A DNA stretch of 64,000 nt from Runella sp. MFBS21 (GTDB lineage: Bacteria; Bacteroidota; Bacteroidia; Cytophagales; Spirosomataceae), in the NCBI RefSeq assembly GCF_029433105.1, contig NZ_JARNTW010000014.1, forward strand, positions 1-64,000. The letters are read 5' to 3'. The notes beneath the pieces were generated by a model. It was given only the letters and a program-made list of their open reading frames with translations, had not been told where the DNA came from and did not search any database. The position numbers and the translations under genes were made by a program. This document shows, in pieces, positions 1-7,632 of this stretch (positions are counted from its first letter, which is position 1; every line of letters starts with the position of its first letter).

Positions 1-71
1 GCCCCTTTGCTGAGTTGAGCTTGCAGATAATCCCGATCCGGTTCACTCAAAGTAATGTGTTGTCTCTGCAT
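1..71 (-). CDS. N-terminal fragment of a probable IS630-type transposase (runs off the left edge)
   Basis: An open frame starts at an ATG on the minus strand (position 71) and leaves the window after 23 codons, reading MQRQHITLSEPDRDYLQ and onward. This resembles the short leader of IS630/helix-turn-helix transposases, where a basic start is followed by a 'L-S-x-x-D-R-x-x-L' helix. The catalytic part lies outside the window, so the assignment is by resemblance only; another small DNA-binding protein is possible. Confidence 0.35.
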   Translation of the reverse strand, partial: MQRQHITLSEPDRDYLQAQLSKG

Positions 72-180
72 CAGTTATTGATAGTTTTTCAAAAACTAAT
101 ATACATAAAAACTTTTAAAACAGTGTACTAGAAGCAGGAAAGTAAGAAAATTTGAAAATAAAGGAGTTTGTTTAAAAGAG

Positions 181-216
181 AAAAAAGCGCCGCATTACAA
201 CTTGCGGCGCTTTTTT
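181..216. terminator. Bidirectional intrinsic terminator
   Basis: A perfect 14-bp inverted repeat (AAAAAAGCGCCGCA / TGCGGCGCTTTTTT) with an 8-nt loop has an A-run on one side and a T-run on the other. It lies 1 nt past the stop of the MscS gene on the minus strand. Confidence 0.85.
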
Positions 217-217
217 C

Positions 218-1027
218 TTAGCCTTGGTGTATTGTGTATCTAAACAAAGGGGGCTCTACTTTATCATTAGTAAACTGCTTACTGATGTGTTCATGAACAT
301 AATAATAAGTATCCCAGAAAGTTTCTGCTTTGGTCCATACTCTCACATCAAAATGGATAGCATTTTCGGTAAGTTTTGTTACCAATACATCGTGGTTAGT
401 CTTGGTGGCATAAGGGCATGCCGCGATTACTTTCTCGATACTTGCGCGGATTTTGTCGACACCATTCTGACTTCCTGCCGCAAACACCATATCTACTCTG
501 ATGTCGCCTTTGGCCGAAATATTAGTGATAGGACCTGTGGAAAGAGGGCCGTTGGGAAGCGTAATAGTTTTGTTGTCGACAGTCACCAAAACTGTGTCAA
601 AAATGCGAATTGCTTCCACTGTACCTGTAAAACCTTGAGCATTGATTAAATCACCTACTCTGAAAGGCTTAAATACCAACAGTAAGACCCCGCCGGCAAA
701 ATTGGCAAGACTACCTTGTAAAGCAAGTCCAACGGCCAAGCCCGCTGCTCCCAAAATCGCGACAAAAGACGTAGTTTGAATTCCTAAAATACCTGCACAG
801 CTCAACAGTAGCATAATATTGAGCGCTACAGTAATTAATGATTTTATAAAAGGCTGTACGTCTCTATCAACGTGGCTGCTCGTCATGCGGTCACTAATGA
901 CCTTGTTGATACGACTAATAATCATCCGTCCAATCATAAATACCACAATGGCAAGCAAAATCTTGCCGCCATATTGGGTAATAGCTAATACGATTTGGTC
1001 TTTGATAGAAATGAGGTTTTGTTCCAT
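218..1027 (-). CDS. Small-conductance mechanosensitive channel, MscS family
   Basis: The 269-residue product is a short MscS-type channel that would release solutes on hypo-osmotic shock. It shows an amphipathic N-terminal helix, hydrophobic segments near residues 20-40 and 60-80, and the pore-helix signature GAAGLAVGLALQGSLANF near residue 95. That is followed by the beta domain (KPFRVGDLI, then a TLPN element) and a C-terminal alpha/beta domain ending near RYTIHQ. Length and layout match the minimal three-helix MscS group (about 270-290 aa). It is monocistronic, with a strong terminator right after the stop. Which MscS paralogue it is cannot be told from sequence alone. Confidence 0.92.
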   Translation of the reverse strand: MEQNLISIKDQIVLAITQYGGKILLAIVVFMIGRMIISRINKVISDRMTSSHVDRDVQPFIKSLITVALNIMLLLSCAGILGIQTTSFVAILGAAGLAVGLALQGSLANFAGGVLLLVFKPFRVGDLINAQGFTGTVEAIRIFDTVLVTVDNKTITLPNGPLSTGPITNISAKGDIRVDMVFAAGSQNGVDKIRASIEKVIAACPYATKTNHDVLVTKLTENAIHFDVRVWTKAETFWDTYYYVHEHISKQFTNDKVEPPLFRYTIHQG

Positions 1028-1114
1028 AGGGTAAAAATAGTTTAGTTTAATGCTTTGACTATTTACCGATGGCTTTGGTCACTTCATTGTACTATAAAAT
1101 TTTGAAAATCAGAG

Positions 1115-1606
1115 CTAGTACACTGCCACAAGTTCTATTTCAATAAACTTGTCAGGTTGTACAAGAGCAGCCACTCCAATGGTAGAGCGGCAGGGTTTGG
1201 TGGGGTTTTCTTTGGTGCCAAAGTACTGAGCATAAGCATCAAACCAACCTTGATAATCTATTTTATTGTTCTGAAACATATCGGGAGCTACATACACGCG
1301 CAGGTAAAGCACATCTTTGAAAGAGAGTTTTTGAAGTGCCAAAGCCTGATTCATTTTTTTTAAAATACTTAAGGCTTGGGTTTTAGTATTGCCAAAACGC
1401 GCGTAAGTGCCTACTTGTGCCGTACTATCTGCTACATCTGCAACTATTCCACTCGTCCAGTACATCTTTTTGCCTTCGGGCACAATTGCCCCCGACGAAA
1501 TCGCCGAAGAAGGGTTCCCAAAAAAAGTAACAGCTTGGGCTTCGACTTCTTGCAATGTAAAGCACAGGCAGATACATCCCCAAAATGATAAAAGTAATTT
1601 TTGCAT
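1115..1606 (-). CDS. Exported RidA/YjgF-family protein
   Basis: The 163-residue product begins with a signal peptide (hydrophobic stretch to about residue 22, then EAQA) followed by a RidA/YjgF/UK114 domain. Family features include the region around 'LPEGKK..WTSG' and 'VLYLRVYV', then 'RSTIGVAALVQPDKFIEIELVAVY' split over residues 140-163, with the conserved Arg and the C-terminal E-x-E-x-x-A strand. Cytosolic RidA hydrolyses reactive enamine/imine intermediates; the leader here implies a periplasmic member whose substrate is unknown. It is transcribed divergently from the FAD oxidoreductase at 1775, a class of enzyme that makes imines, so a functional link is plausible but inferred. Confidence 0.82.
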   Translation of the reverse strand: MQKLLLSFWGCICLCFTLQEVEAQAVTFFGNPSSAISSGAIVPEGKKMYWTSGIVADVADSTAQVGTYARFGNTKTQALSILKKMNQALALQKLSFKDVLYLRVYVAPDMFQNNKIDYQGWFDAYAQYFGTKENPTKPCRSTIGVAALVQPDKFIEIELVAVY

Positions 1607-1774
1607 AATTTTTAGTTTTTGTGTTGTGAAATGTTGGATTGTGAAATATAATTTTTGAGAATGTAAAATAGCTAAAATTATATTTTGTTGTACCTTGATT
1701 TAAGAGTAGATTTGATAAAATCCTCCGAAGGCCGCACGGAGACAATAATTCACTCAACAATCTAACCTTCTCTT

Positions 1775-2923
1775 ATGAATCGTCGTGGATTTATCCAACA
1801 GGCCGCGATAGCTGGTAGTTGGGCGGCCGTAGGTGGTACTGTTGCTTCTTGTGCAAGTGCCGCCAAAGGTTATGCTGACAAGCACTTTCAAATCAACATG
1901 GGATACTATCGCATCCCCAAATTGCGCCTTTCAATGGATAGGATTGTGCGCGAAACGGTAGGTCTGCGCCCCTTTCGTTCGTTGGGGCCTCGTCTAGAAT
2001 CTGAGCAGCTTGGATCTAAGACTCTTGTACATAATTATGGTCATGGTGGTAGTGGCTGGTCTCTGTCGTGGGGAACAGGCATGATGGCGCGTGAAGAAGT
2101 TCTGAAAACAGGTATCAAGCAAGTGGCTGTTATTGGGGCGGGCACAATTGGTCTCACAACCGCCCGTTTGCTTCAAGAGCGTGGTATTGAAGTTACGATT
2201 TATGCCAAAGACTTGGCACCAAACATCACGAGTAGTTTGGCTACAGGCACATGGTCGCCGTCGTCGCGGGTGTGTGACCCTCAGAAAATAAAACCCGAAT
2301 TTAAAGAATGGTGGGAAAAAGTCACTCGTTTGTCTTTTAGGGCATTTCAGTTTCAATTGGGGCTTAATGATATTATTTCTTGGGTAGATGAGTACAATGT
2401 TTTTGATGAGCCTCCTGCCGAACGTCCTAATTCCGAAATTTTTGCTGATTTGGCGGGGCTGGTTCCTGAACGAGTACCGCTTACCAAAAAACAACATCCT
2501 TTCAAGGCAGATTATGTATCAAGGCGCTCAAATGTGATGATTAATATCCCTACCTATCTCCACAAGCACATGACCGATTTTTTGTTGTTTGGCGGAAAAG
2601 TGAAGATTCACGAAATCAAACGTTTGGAAGATATTGATGCTTTGCCCGAAAAATGCATCGTCAACTGTATGGGCTTGGGGGCAAAAGCTATTTTCAACGA
2701 CGAACACCTAACTCCTGTTTCGGGGCAACTTTCGTGCTTGATTCCACAACCCGAAGTGACTTACAAACTCAATACCAAAGGGGCAAGTATCATCTCACGC
2801 AAAGACGGCATCTATCTAGGGGGCAATGGAATTGTCGGAAATTGGGACACCACCCCTAGTCGTGAGCAGACCGAAAAGGTCGTAGGTGTGTTGCAAAAAT
2901 TGATGGAAGATATGCGTAGCTAA
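1775..2923 (+). CDS. Tat-exported FAD-dependent oxidoreductase, D-amino-acid oxidase (DAO) family
   Basis: The 382-residue product opens with a twin-arginine-like leader (MNRRGFIQQAAIAG, then an Ala-rich core and a Cys near residue 26 that could be a lipobox). A Rossmann dinucleotide motif GAGTIGLTTARLLQ sits near residue 121, followed by 'GTWSPSSR'. The C-terminal part carries a DAO-like 'VNCMGLGAKAIFND' and 'PVSGQLSCLIP', then 'GGNGIVGNWDT' before the end. DAO-family enzymes oxidise D-amino acids or related amines to imines and H2O2. The substrate is not predictable. The exported RidA-like protein encoded divergently would suit imine clean-up. Confidence 0.85.
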   Translation: MNRRGFIQQAAIAGSWAAVGGTVASCASAAKGYADKHFQINMGYYRIPKLRLSMDRIVRETVGLRPFRSLGPRLESEQLGSKTLVHNYGHGGSGWSLSWGTGMMAREEVLKTGIKQVAVIGAGTIGLTTARLLQERGIEVTIYAKDLAPNITSSLATGTWSPSSRVCDPQKIKPEFKEWWEKVTRLSFRAFQFQLGLNDIISWVDEYNVFDEPPAERPNSEIFADLAGLVPERVPLTKKQHPFKADYVSRRSNVMINIPTYLHKHMTDFLLFGGKVKIHEIKRLEDIDALPEKCIVNCMGLGAKAIFNDEHLTPVSGQLSCLIPQPEVTYKLNTKGASIISRKDGIYLGGNGIVGNWDTTPSREQTEKVVGVLQKLMEDMRS

Positions 2924-3054
2924 AAAAAATGAAGAAGCATTCCAACCTTTTATTTCCCAATAACGTCTAGTAAGATATAGGGCTGCCTATTAACTGCTGA
3001 CATTTCTTCTCGAAATATAGACATCTATTGGGGTAAACAATAGACATTCGTGTG

Positions 3055-3085
3055 AAAAAGCGTGACCGTTGGTCGCGCTTTTTTT
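3055..3085 (+). terminator. Intrinsic terminator-like hairpin
   Basis: AAAAAGCGTGACC / GGTCGCGCTTTTT pairs over 13 bp with one G-T wobble around a 3-nt loop and ends in a T-run. It lies between the convergent oxidoreductase and CvfB-like genes and can serve either strand. Confidence 0.7.
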
Positions 3086-3090
3086 GTGTT

Positions 3091-3171
3091 GACCTGCCAA
3101 GTTTTCGAAACTTGGTAGGTCGAGGAAGTGGAGAGATGGAGACTTGCGAAGTTTCCAAAACTTCGCAAGTC
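3091..3171. repeat. Two related palindromes (GACCTGCCAAGTT... and GACTTGCGAAGTT...)
   Basis: Two long inverted repeats lie 20 nt apart: 3091-3121 (GACCTGCCAAG...CTTGGTAGGTC) and 3141-3171 (GACTTGCGAAG...CTTCGCAAGTC). They share the frame GACYTGCVAAGTTT and a 'TTTTCGAAA/TTTCCAAAA' centre, so they look like diverged copies of one dispersed intergenic palindrome rather than ordinary terminators. Confidence 0.7.
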
Positions 3172-3213
3172 TATTTTTTCAAAACTTGGAAAATCGAGAA
3201 GTGGTAAGAAGGA

Positions 3214-4059
3214 CTAAGAGCTCACTTGATGAATACCGTCGTCTTTGAGTAAAATTTTACCTTCTTTAAGTAATCCACCAACGGCTTTCTTAAAGTCTTT
3301 TTTTGACATACCAAAAGTACGGTAGATAAGTGCGGGTTCGGATTTGTCGGTAAAAGGAAGAAAGCCCTGAGCGGCTTGTAGCTTTTCAAATAGCTCATTT
3401 TTACTACCTTCGATACGATTGTAGGATTGTTCTACCAATGCCAAATCTACTTTCTGGTCTTCCCTGATTTTTTTGATAAATCCCAGTGTAGGCTTTCCTA
3501 ATTCGATATTTTTAAATACTTGGTCGCGATAGATTACCCCCAAATATCGCTGATTGATAAGCGCTTTGATGCCCATATCGGTGTATTCAAAAGGCAGTAA
3601 TTCGACTTCCATTCCTTCGGAGAGTTCGGAAATGTCTTCTTCCAAAAAACGTTCGATTTTGGCGGAGGCCACAATACGGTCTGTTTTGGTATCTAAGTGA
3701 ATAAAAACGAGATAAGATTTACCCACTATCATGTTGTCACGTTGCTGTTTGAAGGGAACCAGCAAATCTTTGAGCAAGCCCCAATTCATAAATACACCTA
3801 TAGAATTGGTGGCGGTTACTTCCAAATAGGCAAACTCTCCTACGGTGCCATACGGCTCAAGCGTAGTCGCAATGGCACGATCTTCAGAATCACGATAAAT
3901 AAAAACATCCACAAAATCCCCGATTTCTACATCGGCAGGTACGTATTGGGTAGGCATCAAAATTTCATCATCATAACCGTCCAAATAAACCCCAAAATCT
4001 AGGCGTTTGATGATTTTGAGGCGGTTGTACTGACCCATACGTAAGTGGCGATTTCCCAT
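3214..4059 (-). CDS. CvfB-like S1-domain RNA-binding protein
   Basis: The 281-residue product has tandem S1-like OB folds followed by a winged-helix tail, the layout of the CvfB/YitL family. Visible marks are 'LKIIKRLDFGVYLDG' near residue 14, 'GVFMNWGLLKDLLVPF' near residue 88 (second OB fold), 'GIKALINQRYLGVIY' near residue 165, and the C-terminal 'FGMSKKDFKKAVGGLLKEGKI' region split around residues 250-272. CvfB affects RNA processing and virulence in firmicutes; the role in Bacteroidota is not established. An internal ATG at 4038 (MGQYNRL) would also fit the family N-terminus. Confidence 0.85.
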   Translation of the reverse strand: MGNRHLRMGQYNRLKIIKRLDFGVYLDGYDDEILMPTQYVPADVEIGDFVDVFIYRDSEDRAIATTLEPYGTVGEFAYLEVTATNSIGVFMNWGLLKDLLVPFKQQRDNMIVGKSYLVFIHLDTKTDRIVASAKIERFLEEDISELSEGMEVELLPFEYTDMGIKALINQRYLGVIYRDQVFKNIELGKPTLGFIKKIREDQKVDLALVEQSYNRIEGSKNELFEKLQAAQGFLPFTDKSEPALIYRTFGMSKKDFKKAVGGLLKEGKILLKDDGIHQVSS

Positions 4060-4105
4060 GTTGATTGTGTGCTAAAAGATGAATAACAATGTCTCTACTG
4101 AGTTT

Positions 4106-4795
4106 TCAGAGTTTTGGTATCTGAAGAATCAGGTTAGGATTGGGACAAAGTTGCAAAAAATTTTGGCGTTCGCGCAAAGTACACACGCCAGGGAAGTCGC
4201 CTTTCAAACCTAGCATATCTGTCATGAGCTGAAAATGAAGGTGAGGAGGCCAGTCGCCGTTGATGGGAAAATGGCCGATTTCGGCGATTTTTTGTCCCTT
4301 TTCAATGAGTTTTCCTTCAAATAAGTCGGAGAGTGACTCTAGGCTAAGGTGTCCATAAAGACTGAAAAAAAATTGTTCCCCTAGCTGATGTTCCAAAATG
4401 ATAGTGGGTCCATAATCGCCAAAGTTGGCATTATTGGCAAAGCTATGCACTTTTGCTGCTAGAGGTGCATAAATAGAAGTACCTGCTTTGGTCCAGATAT
4501 CAATTCCGAGATGAATACAGCGAGGTTCGGTCGTTTGTTGAAAATGCGTACTACGGCGGTAGATGATACGATGCTCATCATAGCCACCTACACCCACTGC
4601 GGCATTGGCTTGTTGGAGTTTGCCAAAAACATAGTCCGAAAAAGTCTGACTATTTTGTAAGTCAACGCTTTCTAACTCGGAGTTTTGAGCCGAAAAGTCT
4701 AGTACTACATAAGGGTCTTTGTACCAGTCAAAAGCTACGACGGAAGCAAAATGAGGAGCTTGTTGCTTTAATAGCTCAACGTGCAAGTGTGTCAA
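4106..4795 (-). CDS. M23-family (LytM/lysostaphin-like) metallopeptidase
   Basis: The 229-residue product carries the M23 zinc site in its second half: 'HLGIDIW' (H-x-x-x-D) near residue 94, then 'SLYGHLS' near residue 147 and 'PPHLHFQLM' near residue 188 with the H-x-H. M23 enzymes cut peptide cross-links in peptidoglycan. No clear signal peptide is visible, which is unusual for an active cell-wall hydrolase. It may be cytoplasmic, or the true start may differ. It lies upstream of a repeat-rich gap, with no shared operon apparent. Confidence 0.85.
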   Translation of the reverse strand: MTHLHVELLKQQAPHFASVVAFDWYKDPYVVLDFSAQNSELESVDLQNSQTFSDYVFGKLQQANAAVGVGGYDEHRIIYRRSTHFQQTTEPRCIHLGIDIWTKAGTSIYAPLAAKVHSFANNANFGDYGPTIILEHQLGEQFFFSLYGHLSLESLSDLFEGKLIEKGQKIAEIGHFPINGDWPPHLHFQLMTDMLGLKGDFPGVCTLRERQNFLQLCPNPNLILQIPKL

Positions 4796-4808
4796 TTTAG
4801 AAATGAGT

Positions 4809-5028
4809 TAATTTGAAAATGGATGAATTATGCCCCATAGGGGCTATATATCGGTAGATGTCAATTTGTGAATTTGAAAATGGATGAACTATGCCCCGTA
4901 GGGGCTGTATATCGGTAGGCATTTGAGAATGTGATAATTGTGCCCCATAGGGGCTATATATCGGTAGATGTCAATTTGTGAATTTGAAAGTGGATGAATT
5001 ATGCCCCGTAGGGGCTGTATATCGGTAA
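4809..5028. repeat. 110-bp tandem duplication carrying four REP-like hairpins
   Basis: Two 110-bp units are arranged head to tail. Each holds two copies of a 27-nt element, TGCCCCRTAGGGGCT plus RTATATCGGTAG, at 4831-4857, 4892-4918, 4941-4967 and 5002-5027. A and G variants alternate in the same order in both units, so the pair was duplicated as a block. The core GCCCC-GTA-GGGGC forms a short hairpin. Spacers contain AATTTGAAAATGGATGAA. Related copies occur at the other end of the window (62802-62956). Confidence 0.9.
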
Positions 5029-5049
5029 TATGACACTTAAAAATATCTC

Positions 5050-6612
5050 TTATTTTAGCTTTTCTTCCAATTCTTTTCCTTTGGCATCAGTTGGGTCTAG
5101 GAGAAGGATCGCGTTTTTGAAGGCTTCCAAAAAACTATGCACTTCTGGGTCCTTGATACTATACTGCTCCCAAGAAGCCGCTTTTTTCTTTAGTTTAACG
5201 AGGGCAGACGCTTTGCTGTGAGCACCTTGTATAGACGGAACAGCCTCATTGATTTGTAAAATGATATGAGCATATTCTTCGTATTTGGGTTCTACAAAGA
5301 GAGAATCTGCCTGCCGTGCCAGTGTAGTGGTGTCTATGGCGATTTCTTTGATGGCGGCTACGGTCGAGTTAGACGAATCGGCGGTTGCAAGTGATTTTTC
5401 TGTTGAATCTGTCTCTTTAAACAACACTGCAAACGTAATAATTGCTAAAAGGGCGACCCCTCCGATAGCGGCAAACACTCCATAGTTTTTTTTAGGTTTT
5501 GGAGTAGAGGAAGGCATCTCCTCCTTATTCTTGGAACCCTCCTCTTGTTTTTTTACATCACTGATATTGGTAGCGTCGGGGAGGGGTGTTTCTGTTTTTT
5601 TATTGAAAGATTCAAAAGGAGGATTTTCCCAAATCTCAGTGTTGTCTTTGGGCATGGGTGGTTTTATGGGCTCTACGGGAAGAGAGGGCTTTATCACTGG
5701 GGGAGGAGTGGGGATAGTCGGCTCAGTAAGAGGGGGTGAGACAGCTGCCGTAGTCGATGTGATACTTTTAAAATCTTTTAATACTTCTTCCGCAGTCCGA
5801 TAGCGTTGGTTGGGGTTGACCACCAAGCATTTCTTTATAATTGTAGCAAAAGGTTCTTTTACTTTTTTGAAAGTTTCGGGCAGAGACTGCTGATTCATAC
5901 GCGCATACACGTGCCTTAGTGTACTTTCGGAGCTATCATCGATTTTGTAAGGGACTTCGCCCGTTAGGATTTCATGAAGAATCACCCCGAATGACCATAA
6001 ATCGGTATTTTTTCTAATCTGTTCGCCTTTGATTTGTTCAGGAGAGGCGTAGTTGAGGGTACCGCCTTTAAAACTTTGGGAGATGACGCTATTTGATACC
6101 GAATCGGAGAATTTACTAAGCCCAAAATCGGTGATTTTGGGGACTAGTTTGCCGCGCCATTTCTGAATCAAGACATTGCGTGGTTTGAGGTCGCGGTGTA
6201 CTACTCCTTGAGCGCCCGTGTTGTGCAGATGCCTAAGCCCTTCCAAAATCCCAATACCTAAGTCAACCTTTTCGGTATCACTCAAAGTTTGGCTTTTGAT
6301 GAGTTTATCTAAGCTTCCTAAAGGATAATATTCCAGAATGGCAAAATCGTGGAGGCCAGCCCATTCTACCGAAAAACGGTAACATTCGTCGTATAAAGCG
6401 ATGTGGAGGTGAGGTTCCACTCTGCCTACTGTCTCAAACTCATGTTTTAAGGAATGGCTTTCGTTGGAGGTATTGACCGGCGCTACTTTGATAGCTACCG
6501 TAGAGCCAGTTTCGGTGTCTATCGCCCTAAATACTTTTCCAAAAGCCCCTTCTCCTAATAAGTCATTGGCGGGGTCGTAACGATATCGTTGTTTGAATTG
6601 ATCGTAAGTCAT
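5050..6612 (-). CDS. Transmembrane Ser/Thr protein kinase (PpkA-like, T6SS-associated)
   Basis: The 520-residue product has a complete Hanks-type kinase domain (about 1-285): glycine loop GEGAFGKVF at 20-28, VAIK lysine 42, HRDLKPRN with Asp141, DFG at 162-164 and a YASPEQ activation segment. A Pro/Thr-rich linker (about 290-370) leads to one membrane helix near 373-395 and a C-terminal extracytoplasmic part with helical, TPR-like character. It should phosphorylate cytoplasmic partners, and the divergent FHA and PP2C genes are natural ones. The layout (cytoplasmic kinase, one TM helix, periplasmic sensor) is that of PpkA in the T6SS threonine-phosphorylation pathway. That functional link is inferred from context. 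Confidence 0.93.
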   Translation of the reverse strand: MTYDQFKQRYRYDPANDLLGEGAFGKVFRAIDTETGSTVAIKVAPVNTSNESHSLKHEFETVGRVEPHLHIALYDECYRFSVEWAGLHDFAILEYYPLGSLDKLIKSQTLSDTEKVDLGIGILEGLRHLHNTGAQGVVHRDLKPRNVLIQKWRGKLVPKITDFGLSKFSDSVSNSVISQSFKGGTLNYASPEQIKGEQIRKNTDLWSFGVILHEILTGEVPYKIDDSSESTLRHVYARMNQQSLPETFKKVKEPFATIIKKCLVVNPNQRYRTAEEVLKDFKSITSTTAAVSPPLTEPTIPTPPPVIKPSLPVEPIKPPMPKDNTEIWENPPFESFNKKTETPLPDATNISDVKKQEEGSKNKEEMPSSTPKPKKNYGVFAAIGGVALLAIITFAVLFKETDSTEKSLATADSSNSTVAAIKEIAIDTTTLARQADSLFVEPKYEEYAHIILQINEAVPSIQGAHSKASALVKLKKKAASWEQYSIKDPEVHSFLEAFKNAILLLDPTDAKGKELEEKLK

Positions 6613-6695
6613 TTGCTTTGGTGTATTTGCCTATTGAGGCCAACAGGTAGCTAAAATACGAGAGTTTTTGATGAAAACCTTAAAGGTGAAATGCT

Positions 6696-6714
6696 TTTTT
6701 ATCAAACGGTTAGC
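6696..6714 (-). promoter_or_regulatory. Island motif copy 1: CTAACCGTTTGATAAAAAA
   Basis: It reads CTAACCGTTTGATAAAAAA on the minus strand and points towards the kinase gene, ending 83 nt before its start codon. It matches the copy at 6833-6851 at 18 of 19 positions. It is a candidate operator or activator site. Confidence 0.5.
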
Positions 6715-6832
6715 TTATTCAAAAAACGTAGAAATAAGGAGCTTATAGCACAATATTAGGTTTTTGTGGGTGTCTTACGCTACAAAAAAAAGGAATTCTT
6801 CTTTAAATCTCAGAATGAAGATACATGTTTCT

Positions 6833-6851
6833 CTAACCGTTCGATAAAAAA
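6833..6851 (+). promoter_or_regulatory. Island motif copy 2: CTAACCGTTCGATAAAAAA
   Basis: This is the plus-strand partner of copy 1, ending 85 nt before the FHA start codon at 6937. The mirror-image spacing to both divergent genes supports a shared regulatory role. Confidence 0.5.
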
Positions 6852-6936
6852 GTGTATTGCAGCTTCTATTATTTCGTAAATTAGCTCAAGGTTTTAGATA
6901 AAGTATTGTAAACGAATCAATAATGACACAAAATCT

Positions 6937-7611
6937 ATGCAAGTAGTGCTTATCGGTCGGGGCAATAAGCCGGTTACGGGGCAAGTCGTTCTTGATTCAC
7001 GAGGTGTATCGGGGCAGCACGCAAGGGCAATGATTGATCCTAACAAAAATGTTGTGATTTTGGAAGATTTAGGGTCTACCAATGGCACTTTTGTCAATGG
7101 CTTTAGAATCAAACGCAAAAGTATCAGCCACAATGACATTATTATGATGGCAGATCAGCGTCTAAGCCTTCAACAAATATTTGAGGCCGCTCGCGCTACC
7201 CGCGACGACCCCAACGATTTTACGGTAGAGTTTGGCAAACTGCAAAATGTATGGGACAATTATCAGCTTCTCCTCAAACAAGCCCGTAGCAACAATGGTA
7301 TGGATACCTTCATGACGGTATGCTTGTTGGTAGCGCCTGCTTTGCTTTTGGGACCCGTGGCGGGAGCCGTAGTGGCTGGCGGGGCTATGGGTGGCACTGC
7401 CGTGGGAAGTGCCTTGGGATTAGCGGCGAGAGAATTGTTTTCGAAAAATAAAACCGCCAAAACTCAAAATGTAGTTACCGAAATCGAAAACGATTTTAAA
7501 ATCCAGTATGTATGTCCAAAATGCGCTCGGTCGCTTTATGGATTTCCTTATGAATATTATAAAAAACAGCGGCAGTGCGTTCAATGTAAGGCCGTTTGGG
7601 TAAAATCATAA
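6937..7611 (+). CDS. FHA-domain protein with membrane segment and C-terminal zinc ribbon
   Basis: The 224-residue product starts with an FHA phosphothreonine-binding domain (about 1-80): GRGNKP, then 'GVSGQHARAMI' with the S-x-x-H, and 'DLGSTNGTFVNG'. A Gly/Ala-rich hydrophobic region near 125-165 may span the membrane once or as a hairpin. The tail has two CxxC pairs (CPKC near 193 and CVQC near 217), a zinc-ribbon pattern. FHA domains bind phosphothreonine made by Hanks kinases, so this is a likely partner of the divergent kinase, comparable to Fha1 in T6SS control. It heads a run of five co-oriented genes (6937-11291). Confidence 0.88.
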   Translation: MQVVLIGRGNKPVTGQVVLDSRGVSGQHARAMIDPNKNVVILEDLGSTNGTFVNGFRIKRKSISHNDIIMMADQRLSLQQIFEAARATRDDPNDFTVEFGKLQNVWDNYQLLLKQARSNNGMDTFMTVCLLVAPALLLGPVAGAVVAGGAMGGTAVGSALGLAARELFSKNKTAKTQNVVTEIENDFKIQYVCPKCARSLYGFPYEYYKKQRQCVQCKAVWVKS

Positions 7612-7632
7612 CCTTTTAACTTAACAGCTACA

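Larger units (their letters stand above)
6613..6936. promoter_or_regulatory. Divergent control region between the kinase and FHA operons
   Basis: This 324-bp non-coding gap separates the minus-strand kinase from the plus-strand FHA gene. It holds two near-identical 19-nt sites in opposite orientation (6696-6714 and 6833-6851), each about 84 nt from the start codon it faces. No perfect TAnnTTTG box was found near either site. Confidence 0.6.

Noticed and set aside
224-649. 141-aa plus-strand frame antisense to the MscS gene
   Set aside because: The minus frame has a clear MscS signature over the same bases; the plus product has no family features.
3029-3042. TTGGGGTAAACAAT shared with 52288-52301 as a regulatory site
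   Set aside because: Only two copies, both downstream of genes and without consistent position; chance or small dispersed repeat.
4831-5027. CRISPR array from regularly spaced GCCCC-GGGGC repeats
   Set aside because: Spacers are themselves repeated and alternate in length, there are no cas genes, and copies occur singly elsewhere; it is a REP-like cluster.
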